A stretch of 13,136 nucleotides of DNA from Bacillota bacterium (GTDB lineage: Bacteria > Bacillota > Clostridia > Acetivibrionales > DTU013), in the NCBI GenBank assembly GCA_023415815.1, contig JAEZJL010000493.1, positions 1 through 13,136 of the forward strand, given 5' to 3'. The translations under genes and the position numbers were made by a program. The notes beneath the pieces are model-generated. The model worked only from the letters and a program-made list of their open reading frames with translations, was not told the origin of the DNA and ran no database searches. Shown in pieces: positions 1-5,826 of the stretch (the stretch's first letter is position 1; each line of letters begins with the position of its first letter).

Positions 1-47
1 GCAATAACGAGGATAGCCCCGGCGAGGCTCATTTGCAAAATATTCAC
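1..47 (-). CDS. BlaR1/MecR1-like M56 peptidase, N-terminal fragment
   Basis: Only the first 15 codons are inside the window; the gene runs off the left edge. It starts with GTG at 47-45, ten bases after the stop of the BlaI-type gene. An AGGTGA ribosome site overlaps that stop. The readable start, MNILQMSLAGAILVI, is a hydrophobic first membrane helix of the kind that opens M56/BlaR1 sensor peptidases. The nearby ATG (60-58) is followed within two codons by a stop, so GTG is the only sensible start. Position directly behind a BlaI-family gene is the classic blaI-blaR1 order. In known systems the membrane peptidase senses a signal, often a beta-lactam, and inactivates the repressor. The identification rests on 15 residues plus context; no catalytic motif is visible. 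Confidence 0.6.
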   Translation of the reverse strand, partial: MNILQMSLAGAILVI

Positions 48-56
48 GGCGTCACC

Positions 57-416
57 TCATTTCAATTGCTCAACTAGCTGCTTTAGCTTTTCAATTTCCT
101 CCGGGGACAGGTTTTTCCTGTTCAGCAGAGAGGCGAAGAGCAGGTCGGCTGAGCCGTCGAATACCTTGTTGATAAGCTCCGTGGTTTCCTGCTCCTGTAC
201 CTCTTCCTTTGCAATCAGGGCTCGGCACATAAAATTGGGCTCCATACGTTCTATTGCGCCTTTGCCGATGCATCTTTTGATAAGCGTGTAAGTGGTATTC
301 ATGTTCCAGCCGACCTGCTCTTTGAGAATATCGGAAATATGCTTGGCCGTAGTATCTCCGTTTTTCCAGAGGACGTCCAATATTTTCAGCTCGGAATCAA
401 ATAGCTTGATTTCCAT
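57..416 (-). CDS. BlaI/MecI/CopY-family transcriptional repressor
   Basis: A 119-residue winged-helix repressor, the usual length for the family. The start MEIKLFDSELKILDVLWKNG matches the family opening, in which helix 1 carries an E-x-x-I-(L/M)-x-x-L/V-W core. Wing and recognition helices follow (TTYTLIKRCIGKGAIER), then a C-terminal helical dimer region ending in SPEEIEKLKQLVEQLK. The ATG at 416-414 is chosen because GGGAGGTG lies just upstream; a longer reading to 491 would place the N-terminus inside the promoter and operators. Family members bind dyads as dimers and are removed by cleavage or displacement after signalling through the M56 partner. Here that partner begins ten bases downstream, so the two are almost certainly one operon. 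The signal cannot be read from the window; beta-lactam or cell-wall stress is only the family precedent. Confidence 0.9.
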   Translation of the reverse strand: MEIKLFDSELKILDVLWKNGDTTAKHISDILKEQVGWNMNTTYTLIKRCIGKGAIERMEPNFMCRALIAKEEVQEQETTELINKVFDGSADLLFASLLNRKNLSPEEIEKLKQLVEQLK

Positions 417-430
417 GCAGCACCTCCCTA

Positions 431-503
431 AACTACTATAGTAGTTTTGTGATACATTCATACTACTACAGTCTTGCGAAATTGTCAACACTACTTGAGT
501 AGT
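431..503. promoter_or_regulatory. BlaI-type operator cluster
   Basis: Three copies of an ACTAC-containing element surround the promoter. Site 1 (431-446) is a perfect 16-bp palindrome, AACTACTATAGTAGTT, in the leader. Site 2 (461-473, TACTACTACAGTC) overlaps the -10 and is only a half-dyad. Site 3 (490-503) has perfect ACTACT/AGTAGT arms around TG, just upstream of the -35. Centres of sites 1 and 3 are 58 bp apart. BlaI/MecI-family proteins are known to bind dyads built on TAC/GTA words, so the site assignment follows from family knowledge and position. Confidence 0.75.
460..488 (-). promoter_or_regulatory. Promoter of the blaI-blaR1-type operon
   Basis: On the minus strand TTGACA (488-483) is followed after exactly 17 bases by TAGTAT (465-460), a near-consensus sigma-A promoter. 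Transcription would start near 453, leaving a short leader containing one operator and the GGGAGGTG ribosome site. Operator half-sites overlap or flank both hexamers, which fits autorepression. Confidence 0.8.
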
Positions 504-663
504 TTGAGAAATTTTTATGTCTTAGCCATGCTGTTTGCTGCATACTACTTTTATGGAGCTGCTTGTTATTATACGGTGATCGGCGGACAATTCATTGGAA
601 AAGATAGGAGAGAGGCGATGTTCGGGCAAATTTGTTTTGGATGAATATGAATGAAAATGACTG

Positions 664-692
664 TTGATAATATGATATTAATGGTATATAAT
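664..692 (+). promoter_or_regulatory. Promoter upstream of the repeat array and methyltransferase gene
   Basis: TTGATA (664-669), a 17-bp spacer and TATAAT (687-692) form a strong sigma-A promoter. Transcription should start near 699, almost exactly where the first tandem repeat begins, giving a leader of about 300 nt before the HTH-methyltransferase gene. The stretch 504-663 between the BlaI operators and this promoter shows no gene that I can support. Confidence 0.75.
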
Positions 693-696
693 GTGA

Positions 697-960
697 GGGG
701 ACACACCTCTCCCGCCGACGGACCGAGCGTCGAGGAATGTCCCCTTTTGACGCTAAAGCAATATGGACACACCTCTCCCGCCGACGGACCGAGCGTCGAG
801 GAATGTCCCCTTTCGACGCTAAAGCAATATGGGACACATCTCTCCCGCCGACGGACTGAGCGTCGAGGAATGTCCCCTTTGACGCTAAAGCAATATGGGA
901 CACACCTCTCCCGCTGACAGGCGGGCATCGGGGAATGTGTTTTTTGAGGGCAAAGTGATT
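697..960 (+). repeat. Four tandem ~66-bp hairpin repeats (REP-like)
   Basis: Units are at about 697-764, 765-830, 831-896 and a diverged fourth at 897-960. Copies 1-3 are nearly identical. Each unit opens with GGGGACACACCTCTCCCGCC or a close variant and contains TGTCCCC. In copy 1 GGGGACA (697-703) pairs with TGTCCCC (738-744), and an inner CGACG/CGTCG stem forms between them, so the RNA can fold into a two-tier hairpin followed by a T-run. Copy 2 keeps a shorter outer stem. The fourth copy has lost much of the symmetry and runs up to the start region of the next gene. GGGGAC...GTCCCC dyads are typical of REP-like elements mobilised by IS200-like (RAYT) transposases; no transposase is in the window. 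There are no unique spacers, so this is not CRISPR. Confidence 0.85.
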
Positions 961-998
961 GGATGGGTTCGCATGATAAGGCGGAAGGATGGAGATGC

Positions 999-1808
999 AT
1001 GGAGAAGGAAATTCTGAATATGGAGGAAGCTGCAGAGCTTTTTAACGTGAGCGTCAAAACCTTCATCAAGCTTCTTAAGGAAGAGAAGGTGCCTGCGAGA
1101 AAAATAGGCAGGGAGTGGCGCTTCAGCCGGAAGGCGCTGGTGGATTGGCTTTCGTCGGGTGATTCCCAGATATATTCCTCAAGCGACAGCGAGGCGAAGG
1201 ACTTTTTCAACCGTGTGGCGCCCGAGTGGGAGGAGCTGCGCAGGGGCTATTACGATGAATCCGTAATCAACCGCCTGAACGATATGAAGCTGCTGAAGGA
1301 AAATATGACCGTGCTGGACCTTGGCGCAGGTGACGGCTACCTCTCAAGGAGAGTCGCCGGAGCCGTGAAAAAGGTGATAGCGGTCGACATTTCGGCAGAG
1401 ATGCTTAGAGCGCTTGCCAAAAAGGCCGCCGGGGAAGGCATCTCAAATATTAAAACATTGGAAGGCGACGCCTGCGATATGCCTGTTGAGGATTCCAGCA
1501 TCGACCTGCTGTGCGCCAACATGTTCCTTCACCATATCGAGGAGCCGGAGCTGGCGATCAAGGAAATGAAAAGGGTTCTGAAGCCCGGGGGAAAGGTTTT
1601 TCTGGCCGACCTGAAGGAGCATTCGAACAGCGAGCTTAAGGAGAAGATGCATGATTTCTGGCAGGGCTTCTCAATCGAGGATGTGACAGAATGGTTCAGT
1701 AAATGCGGCTTCAGGGATATCCAGCTTGATCCGGCAACAGGACTGAAAAAAAGTGCTAAAAGCAAAAATGAGGAGAATATTTTTATAATGACGGCTGTAA
1801 AGGCTTAA
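999..1808 (+). CDS. Excisionase/MerR-like HTH fused to SAM-dependent methyltransferase domain
   Basis: A 269-residue two-domain protein. Residues ~1-53 form an excisionase-type winged HTH (NMEEAAELFNVSVKTFIKLL, then KIGREWRFSRKALVDWL). A link with FFNRVAPEWEELRRGYY (about 69-85) leads to a class I methyltransferase fold: motif I is LDLGAGDG (residues ~106-113), the acidic strand-2 motif is VIAVD, and LHHIEEPELAIKEMKRVLKPGG marks post-motif positions. The ATG at 999 has GGAG four bases upstream and matches where HTH domains of this type begin; ATG 1020 is an alternative. It lies 48 bp before ahcY, probably in one operon. ArsR-HTH/methyltransferase fusions beside SAM-cycle genes (SahR type) are known SAH-responsive regulators, and this protein has the same layout with a different DNA-binding domain. 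I infer a regulator that senses SAH or SAM; true methyltransferase activity remains possible. Confidence 0.8.
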   Translation: MEKEILNMEEAAELFNVSVKTFIKLLKEEKVPARKIGREWRFSRKALVDWLSSGDSQIYSSSDSEAKDFFNRVAPEWEELRRGYYDESVINRLNDMKLLKENMTVLDLGAGDGYLSRRVAGAVKKVIAVDISAEMLRALAKKAAGEGISNIKTLEGDACDMPVEDSSIDLLCANMFLHHIEEPELAIKEMKRVLKPGGKVFLADLKEHSNSELKEKMHDFWQGFSIEDVTEWFSKCGFRDIQLDPATGLKKSAKSKNEENIFIMTAVKA

Positions 1809-1856
1809 TTGCTGAATTATAAAGGGATAATAACAACATATTCGGAGGTATTTGAA

Positions 1857-3119
1857 ATGGTAAAATGCGATATCAAGGACAAGGCGCTCGCGCCGAAGGG
1901 CAAGCTCAGGATTGAGTGGGCGGACAATCAGATGCCTGTTTTGAAGGCAATCAGGGAGAGGTTTGCGAAGGAAAAGCCCCTTGCAGGGAAAAAGATGTCC
2001 TGCTGCCTGCATGTCACTACTGAGACGGCCAATCTCATAAGGACGCTCAAGGAAGGCGGGGCCGACATCGTGCTGTGCGCATCAAATCCACTGTCCACGC
2101 AGGACGACGTTGCCGCCTCTCTGGTTGTCGACTACGGTGTACCTGTGTTCGCCATAAAGGGAGAGGACAGGGACACCTATTACAAGCACCTGCTCGCAGC
2201 CATAGAGCATGGGCCCGACATGACGCAAGACGACGGCTGCGACCTCGTCGGACTCCTCCACAAGGATTTCGGCGATACCTATCTGAAGAATGTCATCGGC
2301 GGTACGGAAGAAACCACTACGGGCGTTATACGCCTTAAAAGCATGGAAAGGGACGGCGCGCTCCAGTTACCGATCATAGCTGTAAACGAGTCCGACACAA
2401 AGCACCTTTTCGACAACAGGTACGGTACGGGCCAGAGCACTCTTGACGGTTTGCTGAGGGCGACCAATGTACTGCTCAGCGGCAAGACCTTCGTGGTGTG
2501 CGGCTACGGCTGGTGCGGCAAGGGCCTGGCAATGAGGGCCAAGGGTATGGGCGCCAATGTCATTGTCACCGAGGTTGACCATATAAAGGCAATTGAGGCT
2601 GTAATGGAAGGCTTCAGAGTGATGAAGCTGGAGGATGCGATGCCTTCCGCGGATATAATACTCACCGTTACCGGAGACCTGAACGTAGTCGACGAAAAGC
2701 ATCTCAAGCTTGCAAAGGACGGTCTGATCGTGGCAAATTCCGGGCATTTCAACGACGAAATCAATATTGAAGCCCTGGAAGCAATGTCTAAATCAAAGAG
2801 GACGGTGCGGGACTTTGTCGACGAGTACACCTATTCCGACGGCAGGAAGGTGTTCCTGCTGGCCGAAGGCAGGCTGCTGAATCTGGCGGCTGCGGAGGGC
2901 CACCCGGCAATCGTTATGGATATGAGCTTTGCAAACCAGGCGCTCGGCGCCGAATACATCGTCAAGAATGCCGGGACGATGGATAAAAAGGTATATCTGC
3001 TTCCAAAGGAAGTGGACAGTGAGATCGCAAGATTGAAGCTTGAAACCATGGGAATAGAAATAGATGTGCTTACGGAGGAGCAGGTGAAATACCTTTCCTC
3101 GTGGCAGAGCGGGACCTGA
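1857..3119 (+). CDS. ahcY: S-adenosylhomocysteine hydrolase (or S-inosylhomocysteine hydrolase)
   Basis: A 420-residue NAD-dependent hydrolase of the SAHH family, which splits SAH into adenosine and homocysteine in the cytosol and relieves product inhibition of methyltransferases. Visible signatures include the substrate loop LHVTTETANL (His52, Thr54, Glu56); DDGCDL (Asp125); the catalytic stretch NESDTKHLFDN (Lys182, Asp186, Asn187); the NAD-binding VVCGYGWCGKG (216-223); NSGHFNDEI (His297); and AEGHP (His349). It is the shorter archaeal/Thermotoga-type enzyme, with YGTGQST where the animal enzyme has a cysteine and without the KYDHYRY-type C-terminus. ATG 1857 is chosen because GGAGGT lies seven bases upstream; the reading frame extends to a TTG at 1809, which has no such site. 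It sits between the regulator-like methyltransferase fusion and mtaD. With a neighbouring deaminase, S-inosylhomocysteine could be a substrate, as reported for a methanogen homologue. Confidence 0.93.
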   Translation: MVKCDIKDKALAPKGKLRIEWADNQMPVLKAIRERFAKEKPLAGKKMSCCLHVTTETANLIRTLKEGGADIVLCASNPLSTQDDVAASLVVDYGVPVFAIKGEDRDTYYKHLLAAIEHGPDMTQDDGCDLVGLLHKDFGDTYLKNVIGGTEETTTGVIRLKSMERDGALQLPIIAVNESDTKHLFDNRYGTGQSTLDGLLRATNVLLSGKTFVVCGYGWCGKGLAMRAKGMGANVIVTEVDHIKAIEAVMEGFRVMKLEDAMPSADIILTVTGDLNVVDEKHLKLAKDGLIVANSGHFNDEINIEALEAMSKSKRTVRDFVDEYTYSDGRKVFLLAEGRLLNLAAAEGHPAIVMDMSFANQALGAEYIVKNAGTMDKKVYLLPKEVDSEIARLKLETMGIEIDVLTEEQVKYLSSWQSGT

Positions 3120-3130
3120 TTGAAAGGTAA

Positions 3131-3160
3131 GGGCTGTCTTCGGAAGACAGCCCTTATTTT
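3131..3160 (+). terminator. Rho-independent terminator after ahcY
   Basis: GGGCTGTCTT (3131-3140) pairs perfectly with AAGACAGCCC (3144-3153) around a CGG loop, followed by TTATTTT. It begins 12 bp after the ahcY stop. It should end most ahcY transcripts, so mtaD is either made by readthrough or from its own promoter. Confidence 0.85.
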
Positions 3161-3165
3161 GGACA

Positions 3166-3213
3166 ATCCGGCGAATGCCGGATGTACAAAAAATAAGGGA
3201 GACATAGCGTCTC
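3166..3213 (+). other. Two further hairpins in the ahcY-mtaD gap
   Basis: After the terminator come ATCCGGC-GAAT-GCCGGAT (3166-3183, perfect 7-bp stem) and GGAGAC-ATAGC-GTCTCC (3197-3213, perfect 6-bp stem followed by GGGACTTTTA). Together with the terminator the 138-bp gap holds three stacked hairpins. No known SAM or SAH riboswitch consensus is recognisable to me. They may be RNA-level control of mtaD, or small decayed repeats. Confidence 0.5.
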
Positions 3214-3257
3214 CGGGACTTTTATTCAGGTTGAATTACTAAATGTACGGAGGAACT

Positions 3258-4565
3258 ATGAAAATCTTGCTCAAAGGCATGGACGCCGTTACTGCCGACC
3301 GGGAGAAGGGCTTTGTAAAAAATGCCGACATAGGCATTGAAAACGGGATAATTAAGTTTATCGCGCCGGACAGAGGCGGGCCCGAGGATTTCGGGGCGGA
3401 CAGGATCATAGACGGCCGGCGCCGGCTTGTAATGCCCGGGCTGGTAAACGCCCATACCCACTGCAGCATGACTCTTCTGAGAAATGCCGCCGACGACCTG
3501 CCGCTCGACAGATGGCTGTTCGACAGGATATTTCCGATCGAGGCAAGAATGACCGAGGAAGACATTTACTGGGGTACAATGCTGGGAATAACGGAAATGC
3601 TGAAAACAGGCACGACAGCCTTCGCGGACATGTACCTGCACATGAACGCCACAGCCCGTGCGGTCTGCGACAGCGGCATCCGGGCGAACCTATCGCGCAG
3701 CCCCCGGGATTATGTAGAGGGAGAGAAGCACAAGAATGTGGACGCCTTCCCGGAATGCAGGGAGTACCACAGGACCTGGCATGGTAAAAACAACGGCAGG
3801 ATCAGAGTTTTTGTAGAGATACATTCCACATACCTTTTTGACCTGGACTCGCTGGAGAAGTCCGCGGGACTGGCCTCCGAACTGGGGACGGGGATTCAGA
3901 TACATATACTGGAGACGCTCAAGGAGAAAGAGGACAGCTTGAAGGAATATGGAAGGAGCCCGGTCCAGATTTGTGAGGAGACGGGCGTCTTCGATGTTCC
4001 CGTGGTTGCCGCCCACTGTGTGCATCTATCTGACAGGGACATGGATATAATGCTCTCCAGGGGGGTCTATGCCGCACACAACCCCACAAGCAACCTGAAG
4101 CTGGGCAGCGGGATAGCAAGAGTCCCGGAAATGCTCGAAAAGGGTATCCGGGTGGCGCTGGGAACCGATGGCGCTGCCAGCAACAACAATCTCAACATGT
4201 TTGAGGAAATGCACCTGGCCGCGCTTCTGCACAAGGGCACGCACATGAATCCCGAGCTTGTCAATGCAGCCGAGGTGGTGAGGATGGCTACGGTGAACGG
4301 GGCTGAGGCCATAGGCTTCGGCGACCTGACGGGCCGTATCAGGCCGGGCATGAGGGCGGATCTCACCATTATCGACACGGACAGGGCTCACCTGACTCCT
4401 CTCAACGACCCGCATTCCGCCTTAGTGTATGCGGCTCAAGGCTCGGATGTCGACACGGTTCTGGTGGACGGCGAAATCCTGCTTGATGAAGGCAGGCTGA
4501 CGACCATCGACGAGGAGAGGGTGAAATATGAGGCCAGAAGGATAGCGGCAAGGCTTTGTAAATGA
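3258..4565 (+). CDS. mtaD: 5'-methylthioadenosine / S-adenosylhomocysteine deaminase
   Basis: A 435-residue amidohydrolase that deaminates SAH to S-inosylhomocysteine and MTA to methylthioinosine. The metal and catalytic set of the TrzA/MtaD group is all visible: HxH in PGLVNAHTHCS (His66, His68); VEIHSTYLF (His189); IQIHILETLKE (His216, Glu219); VVAAHCVHL (His253); and the metal Asp304 in ALGTDGAASNNNLNMF. The N-terminal small beta-sandwich strand (MKILLKGMDAVTAD) and the C-terminal RPGMRADLTIID complete the fold at normal family length. ATG 3258 is preferred over ATG 3243 because GGAGG at 3249-3253 precedes it and would fall inside the longer reading. It follows ahcY after a terminator and two hairpins, so its role in SAH disposal is supported by context. 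Exact preference among SAH, MTA and adenosine cannot be told from sequence. Confidence 0.88.
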   Translation: MKILLKGMDAVTADREKGFVKNADIGIENGIIKFIAPDRGGPEDFGADRIIDGRRRLVMPGLVNAHTHCSMTLLRNAADDLPLDRWLFDRIFPIEARMTEEDIYWGTMLGITEMLKTGTTAFADMYLHMNATARAVCDSGIRANLSRSPRDYVEGEKHKNVDAFPECREYHRTWHGKNNGRIRVFVEIHSTYLFDLDSLEKSAGLASELGTGIQIHILETLKEKEDSLKEYGRSPVQICEETGVFDVPVVAAHCVHLSDRDMDIMLSRGVYAAHNPTSNLKLGSGIARVPEMLEKGIRVALGTDGAASNNNLNMFEEMHLAALLHKGTHMNPELVNAAEVVRMATVNGAEAIGFGDLTGRIRPGMRADLTIIDTDRAHLTPLNDPHSALVYAAQGSDVDTVLVDGEILLDEGRLTTIDEERVKYEARRIAARLCK

Positions 4566-4616
4566 TGAATATGCTTTCGGAGCATATACTCTATGGTGAA
4601 TTGGCAATCGTATATT

Positions 4617-5060
4617 TTATAATTCCAGTAAAAAGCTATAACCGTGCTTTTTAAAGCCCAATGATTCATAAAAACGGTGTGCTTTTTCTCTTTTCAGGTT
4701 GCTTGATAAGGCGACTTTATAGCAGCCGTATTTTTTGCAGCGTTCAACGGCATAATTCATCATTTGCTTTCCGATACCGCCGCCCTGCAAATCCGCTTTT
4801 ACCACCACATCCTCGATTAATCCTGAAGCGGCGCCCATATGCGCAAGATTATCCATAATTGCCAGGGCAAAGGTGCCGATAATTTTGTCGCCGGCCTCCG
4901 CAACGAATATTTTGTAATTGGGATAAGAGAATATTTTTCTGAAAACGGCTTCAGCCTGCTCTGACGGTAAAACCTTGCCGTTGTCCATATCAGCCTGCTT
5001 ATAGAGTTCAAGGACGCCGGGCAAATCTCTGCTGTCGGCTTCTCTGATAGTCACCTGCAT
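4617..5060 (-). CDS. GNAT-family N-acetyltransferase
   Basis: A 147-residue single-domain GNAT protein. The opening MQVTIREADSRDLPGVLELY is the standard first strand and helix. VVVKADLQGGGIGKQMM carries the acetyl-CoA pyrophosphate-binding (Q/R)-x-x-G-x-G/A motif, and AHRFYESLGFKKHGYSF is the usual C-terminal end. ATG 5060 is chosen over an upstream in-frame ATG at 5111 because GGGAGG lies eight bases before it. The gene starts 31 bp after the stop of the small cysteine-containing gene and probably shares its transcript. It converges on mtaD; the 51-bp gap has only a weak ATATGCT/AGCATAT hairpin (4569-4587) with no clear T-run. The acceptor substrate cannot be predicted. Confidence 0.9.
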   Translation of the reverse strand: MQVTIREADSRDLPGVLELYKQADMDNGKVLPSEQAEAVFRKIFSYPNYKIFVAEAGDKIIGTFALAIMDNLAHMGAASGLIEDVVVKADLQGGGIGKQMMNYAVERCKKYGCYKVALSSNLKREKAHRFYESLGFKKHGYSFLLEL

Positions 5061-5091
5061 ATAACCAACCTCCCAGCATAATTTTGAGATT

Positions 5092-5286
5092 TCAGTCGAA
5101 ATGTGCTTCAAGGATGGGAAAGAGCTTCAGCATCGATTTTGAACAAAAACCGGAGGGGCATTCATACGTACACACGAAAACATCACCGCGCTCCAGCCCT
5201 ATTCTGCACTCTTCAGGCTTATTTTCCTTACCGGCCGTAAGGACTTCGATGCTAAAGCACCAATCCTCCTTATACCATTTCTTCAT
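5092..5286 (-). CDS. Small cysteine-containing protein, TIGR04076-like
   Basis: A 64-residue protein beginning MKKWYKEDWCFSIEVL. The ATG at 5286 is set by GGAGGAAG, whose core ends eight bases upstream; the frame extends to 5340, without support there. The pattern ECRIGLERGDVFVCTYECPSGFCSKSMLKLFPIL resembles the TIGR04076 small-protein family (a C...G..(V)GD.F....P.G(L/F)C......L(Y/F)P layout). It stops at LEAHFD, shorter than the 80-95 residues I expect, so it may be a short or truncated member. No function is established for that family. It has four to five cysteines in positions that could bind metal, which is inference only. It is the first gene of a unit with the GNAT gene, behind a promoter with a clear dyad. 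Confidence 0.65.
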   Translation of the reverse strand: MKKWYKEDWCFSIEVLTAGKENKPEECRIGLERGDVFVCTYECPSGFCSKSMLKLFPILEAHFD

Positions 5287-5364
5287 AACGTACTTCCTCC
5301 AGGCCGAATACGGATAGCGCTTAATATCCGGCAAATGCAAATGTATTCCCTATCCCCAATTCTA

Positions 5365-5400
5365 ATGCTAAATCCCGTATAAGCCTGTGTCAAGCTTATA
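5365..5400 (-). promoter_or_regulatory. Promoter and dyad operator for the small protein/GNAT unit
   Basis: On the minus strand TTGACA (5393-5388), a 17-bp spacer and TAGCAT (5370-5365) form a good promoter. A perfect dyad with 7-bp arms, TATAAGC (5378-5384) and GCTTATA (5394-5400), spacer nine, straddles the -35 and would place a dimeric regulator over it. The regulator is unknown. The rest of the divergent gap to csoR is AT-rich without another recognisable element. Confidence 0.65.
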
Positions 5401-5455
5401 TCGAACAACAGTAAAATTTTTTAAATTGTTTTATCGGTTTAAAGATATTTATACA

Positions 5456-5484
5456 TTGACAACCAAGTTAGAATGTGCTAACTT
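5456..5484 (+). promoter_or_regulatory. Promoter of csoR-ATPase operon
   Basis: TTGACA (5456-5461), a 17-bp spacer and TAACTT (5479-5484) precede csoR. The predicted start near 5491 falls inside the CsoR-like operator, so a bound repressor would block transcription initiation. Confidence 0.7.
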
Positions 5485-5507
5485 ATACCCATACCCCTAT
5501 AGGTATA
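5484..5507. promoter_or_regulatory. CsoR-like operator
   Basis: TATACC (5484-5489) and GGTATA (5502-5507) form a 24-bp dyad with a 12-base spacer. Nested inside it are ATACC/GGTAT (5491-5506) and the palindrome CCTATAGG (5496-5503). ATACCC/GGGTAT-type dyads with a C-rich centre are the known binding sites of CsoR-family repressors, and this one sits at the start point of the operon encoding such a protein. Confidence 0.7.
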
Positions 5508-5541
5508 AATCCATCAATGAAAACCGAGGAGGAGAATAGTA

Positions 5542-5817
5542 ATGCGTCAATGCATGGATATTCCCAATATACAGGCCCGGCTGAAAAAAATCGAAGGTCA
5601 GATCAGGGCTATTTCCGATATGGCGTCCAGAGATGTTCCCTGCGAAGAGATCCTGATTCAGATCAACGCCGCAAAAAGCGCGCTGCACAAGGTGGGACAG
5701 GTGGTGCTGGAGGGTCATTTGAACCACTGCGTCAGGGACGGTATAGAGCACGGAGATGCGGATAAAACCATCGCCGAGTTTGCCAAAGCCGTAGAACACT
5801 TTTCAAGAATGGGGTAG
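5542..5817 (+). CDS. csoR: CsoR-family metal-sensing repressor
   Basis: A 91-residue all-helical DUF156 (CsoR/RcnR/FrmR) repressor. These form tetramers that release operator DNA when the ligand binds. The family opening (IQARLKKIEGQIRAISDM) is clear. The sensing set reads Cys34 (VPCEEIL), His59 and Cys63 (EGHLNHC), i.e. the C-H-C fingerprint of Cu(I) sensors, and Glu79 matches the second-shell glutamate of the mycobacterial protein. RcnR (extra histidines) and FrmR (lacking the last cysteine) fit less well. Start codon ATG 5542 has AGGAGGAG seven bases upstream. It is nine bases from the P-type ATPase gene and therefore cotranscribed. Copper is the best prediction for the signal from this protein alone, but the partner ATPase does not carry the usual copper residues. 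Confidence 0.9.
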   Translation: MRQCMDIPNIQARLKKIEGQIRAISDMASRDVPCEEILIQINAAKSALHKVGQVVLEGHLNHCVRDGIEHGDADKTIAEFAKAVEHFSRMG

Positions 5818-5826
5818 GTTACATAT

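Noticed and set aside
417..491. N-terminal extension of the BlaI-type protein to 491
   Set aside because: The extension would encode the operator palindrome and promoter; GGGAGGTG before ATG 416 fixes the start.
651..917. Plus-strand small frame of 88 codons through the repeats
   Set aside because: It starts upstream of the predicted transcript start and consists of the repeat translated in shifting frames; no ribosome site.
697..960. CRISPR array
   Set aside because: The repeated unit is the whole 66-67 bp with no variable spacers, and no cas genes are present; tandem REP-like repeats explain it.
697..998. SAM or SAH riboswitch in the leader
   Set aside because: Nothing matching the conserved cores known to me; the folds come from the tandem repeats themselves.
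569..1210. Long minus-strand frame with repeated RERCVPYCFS-type segments across 697-960
   Set aside because: Its periodic protein is only the translation of the 66-bp DNA repeats, and it overlaps the real plus-strand methyltransferase fusion. No ribosome site or family match.
4569..4587. Terminator after mtaD (ATATGCT/AGCATAT hairpin)
   Set aside because: The stem is AT-rich and there is no T-run on the plus strand, so I did not list it as a terminator.
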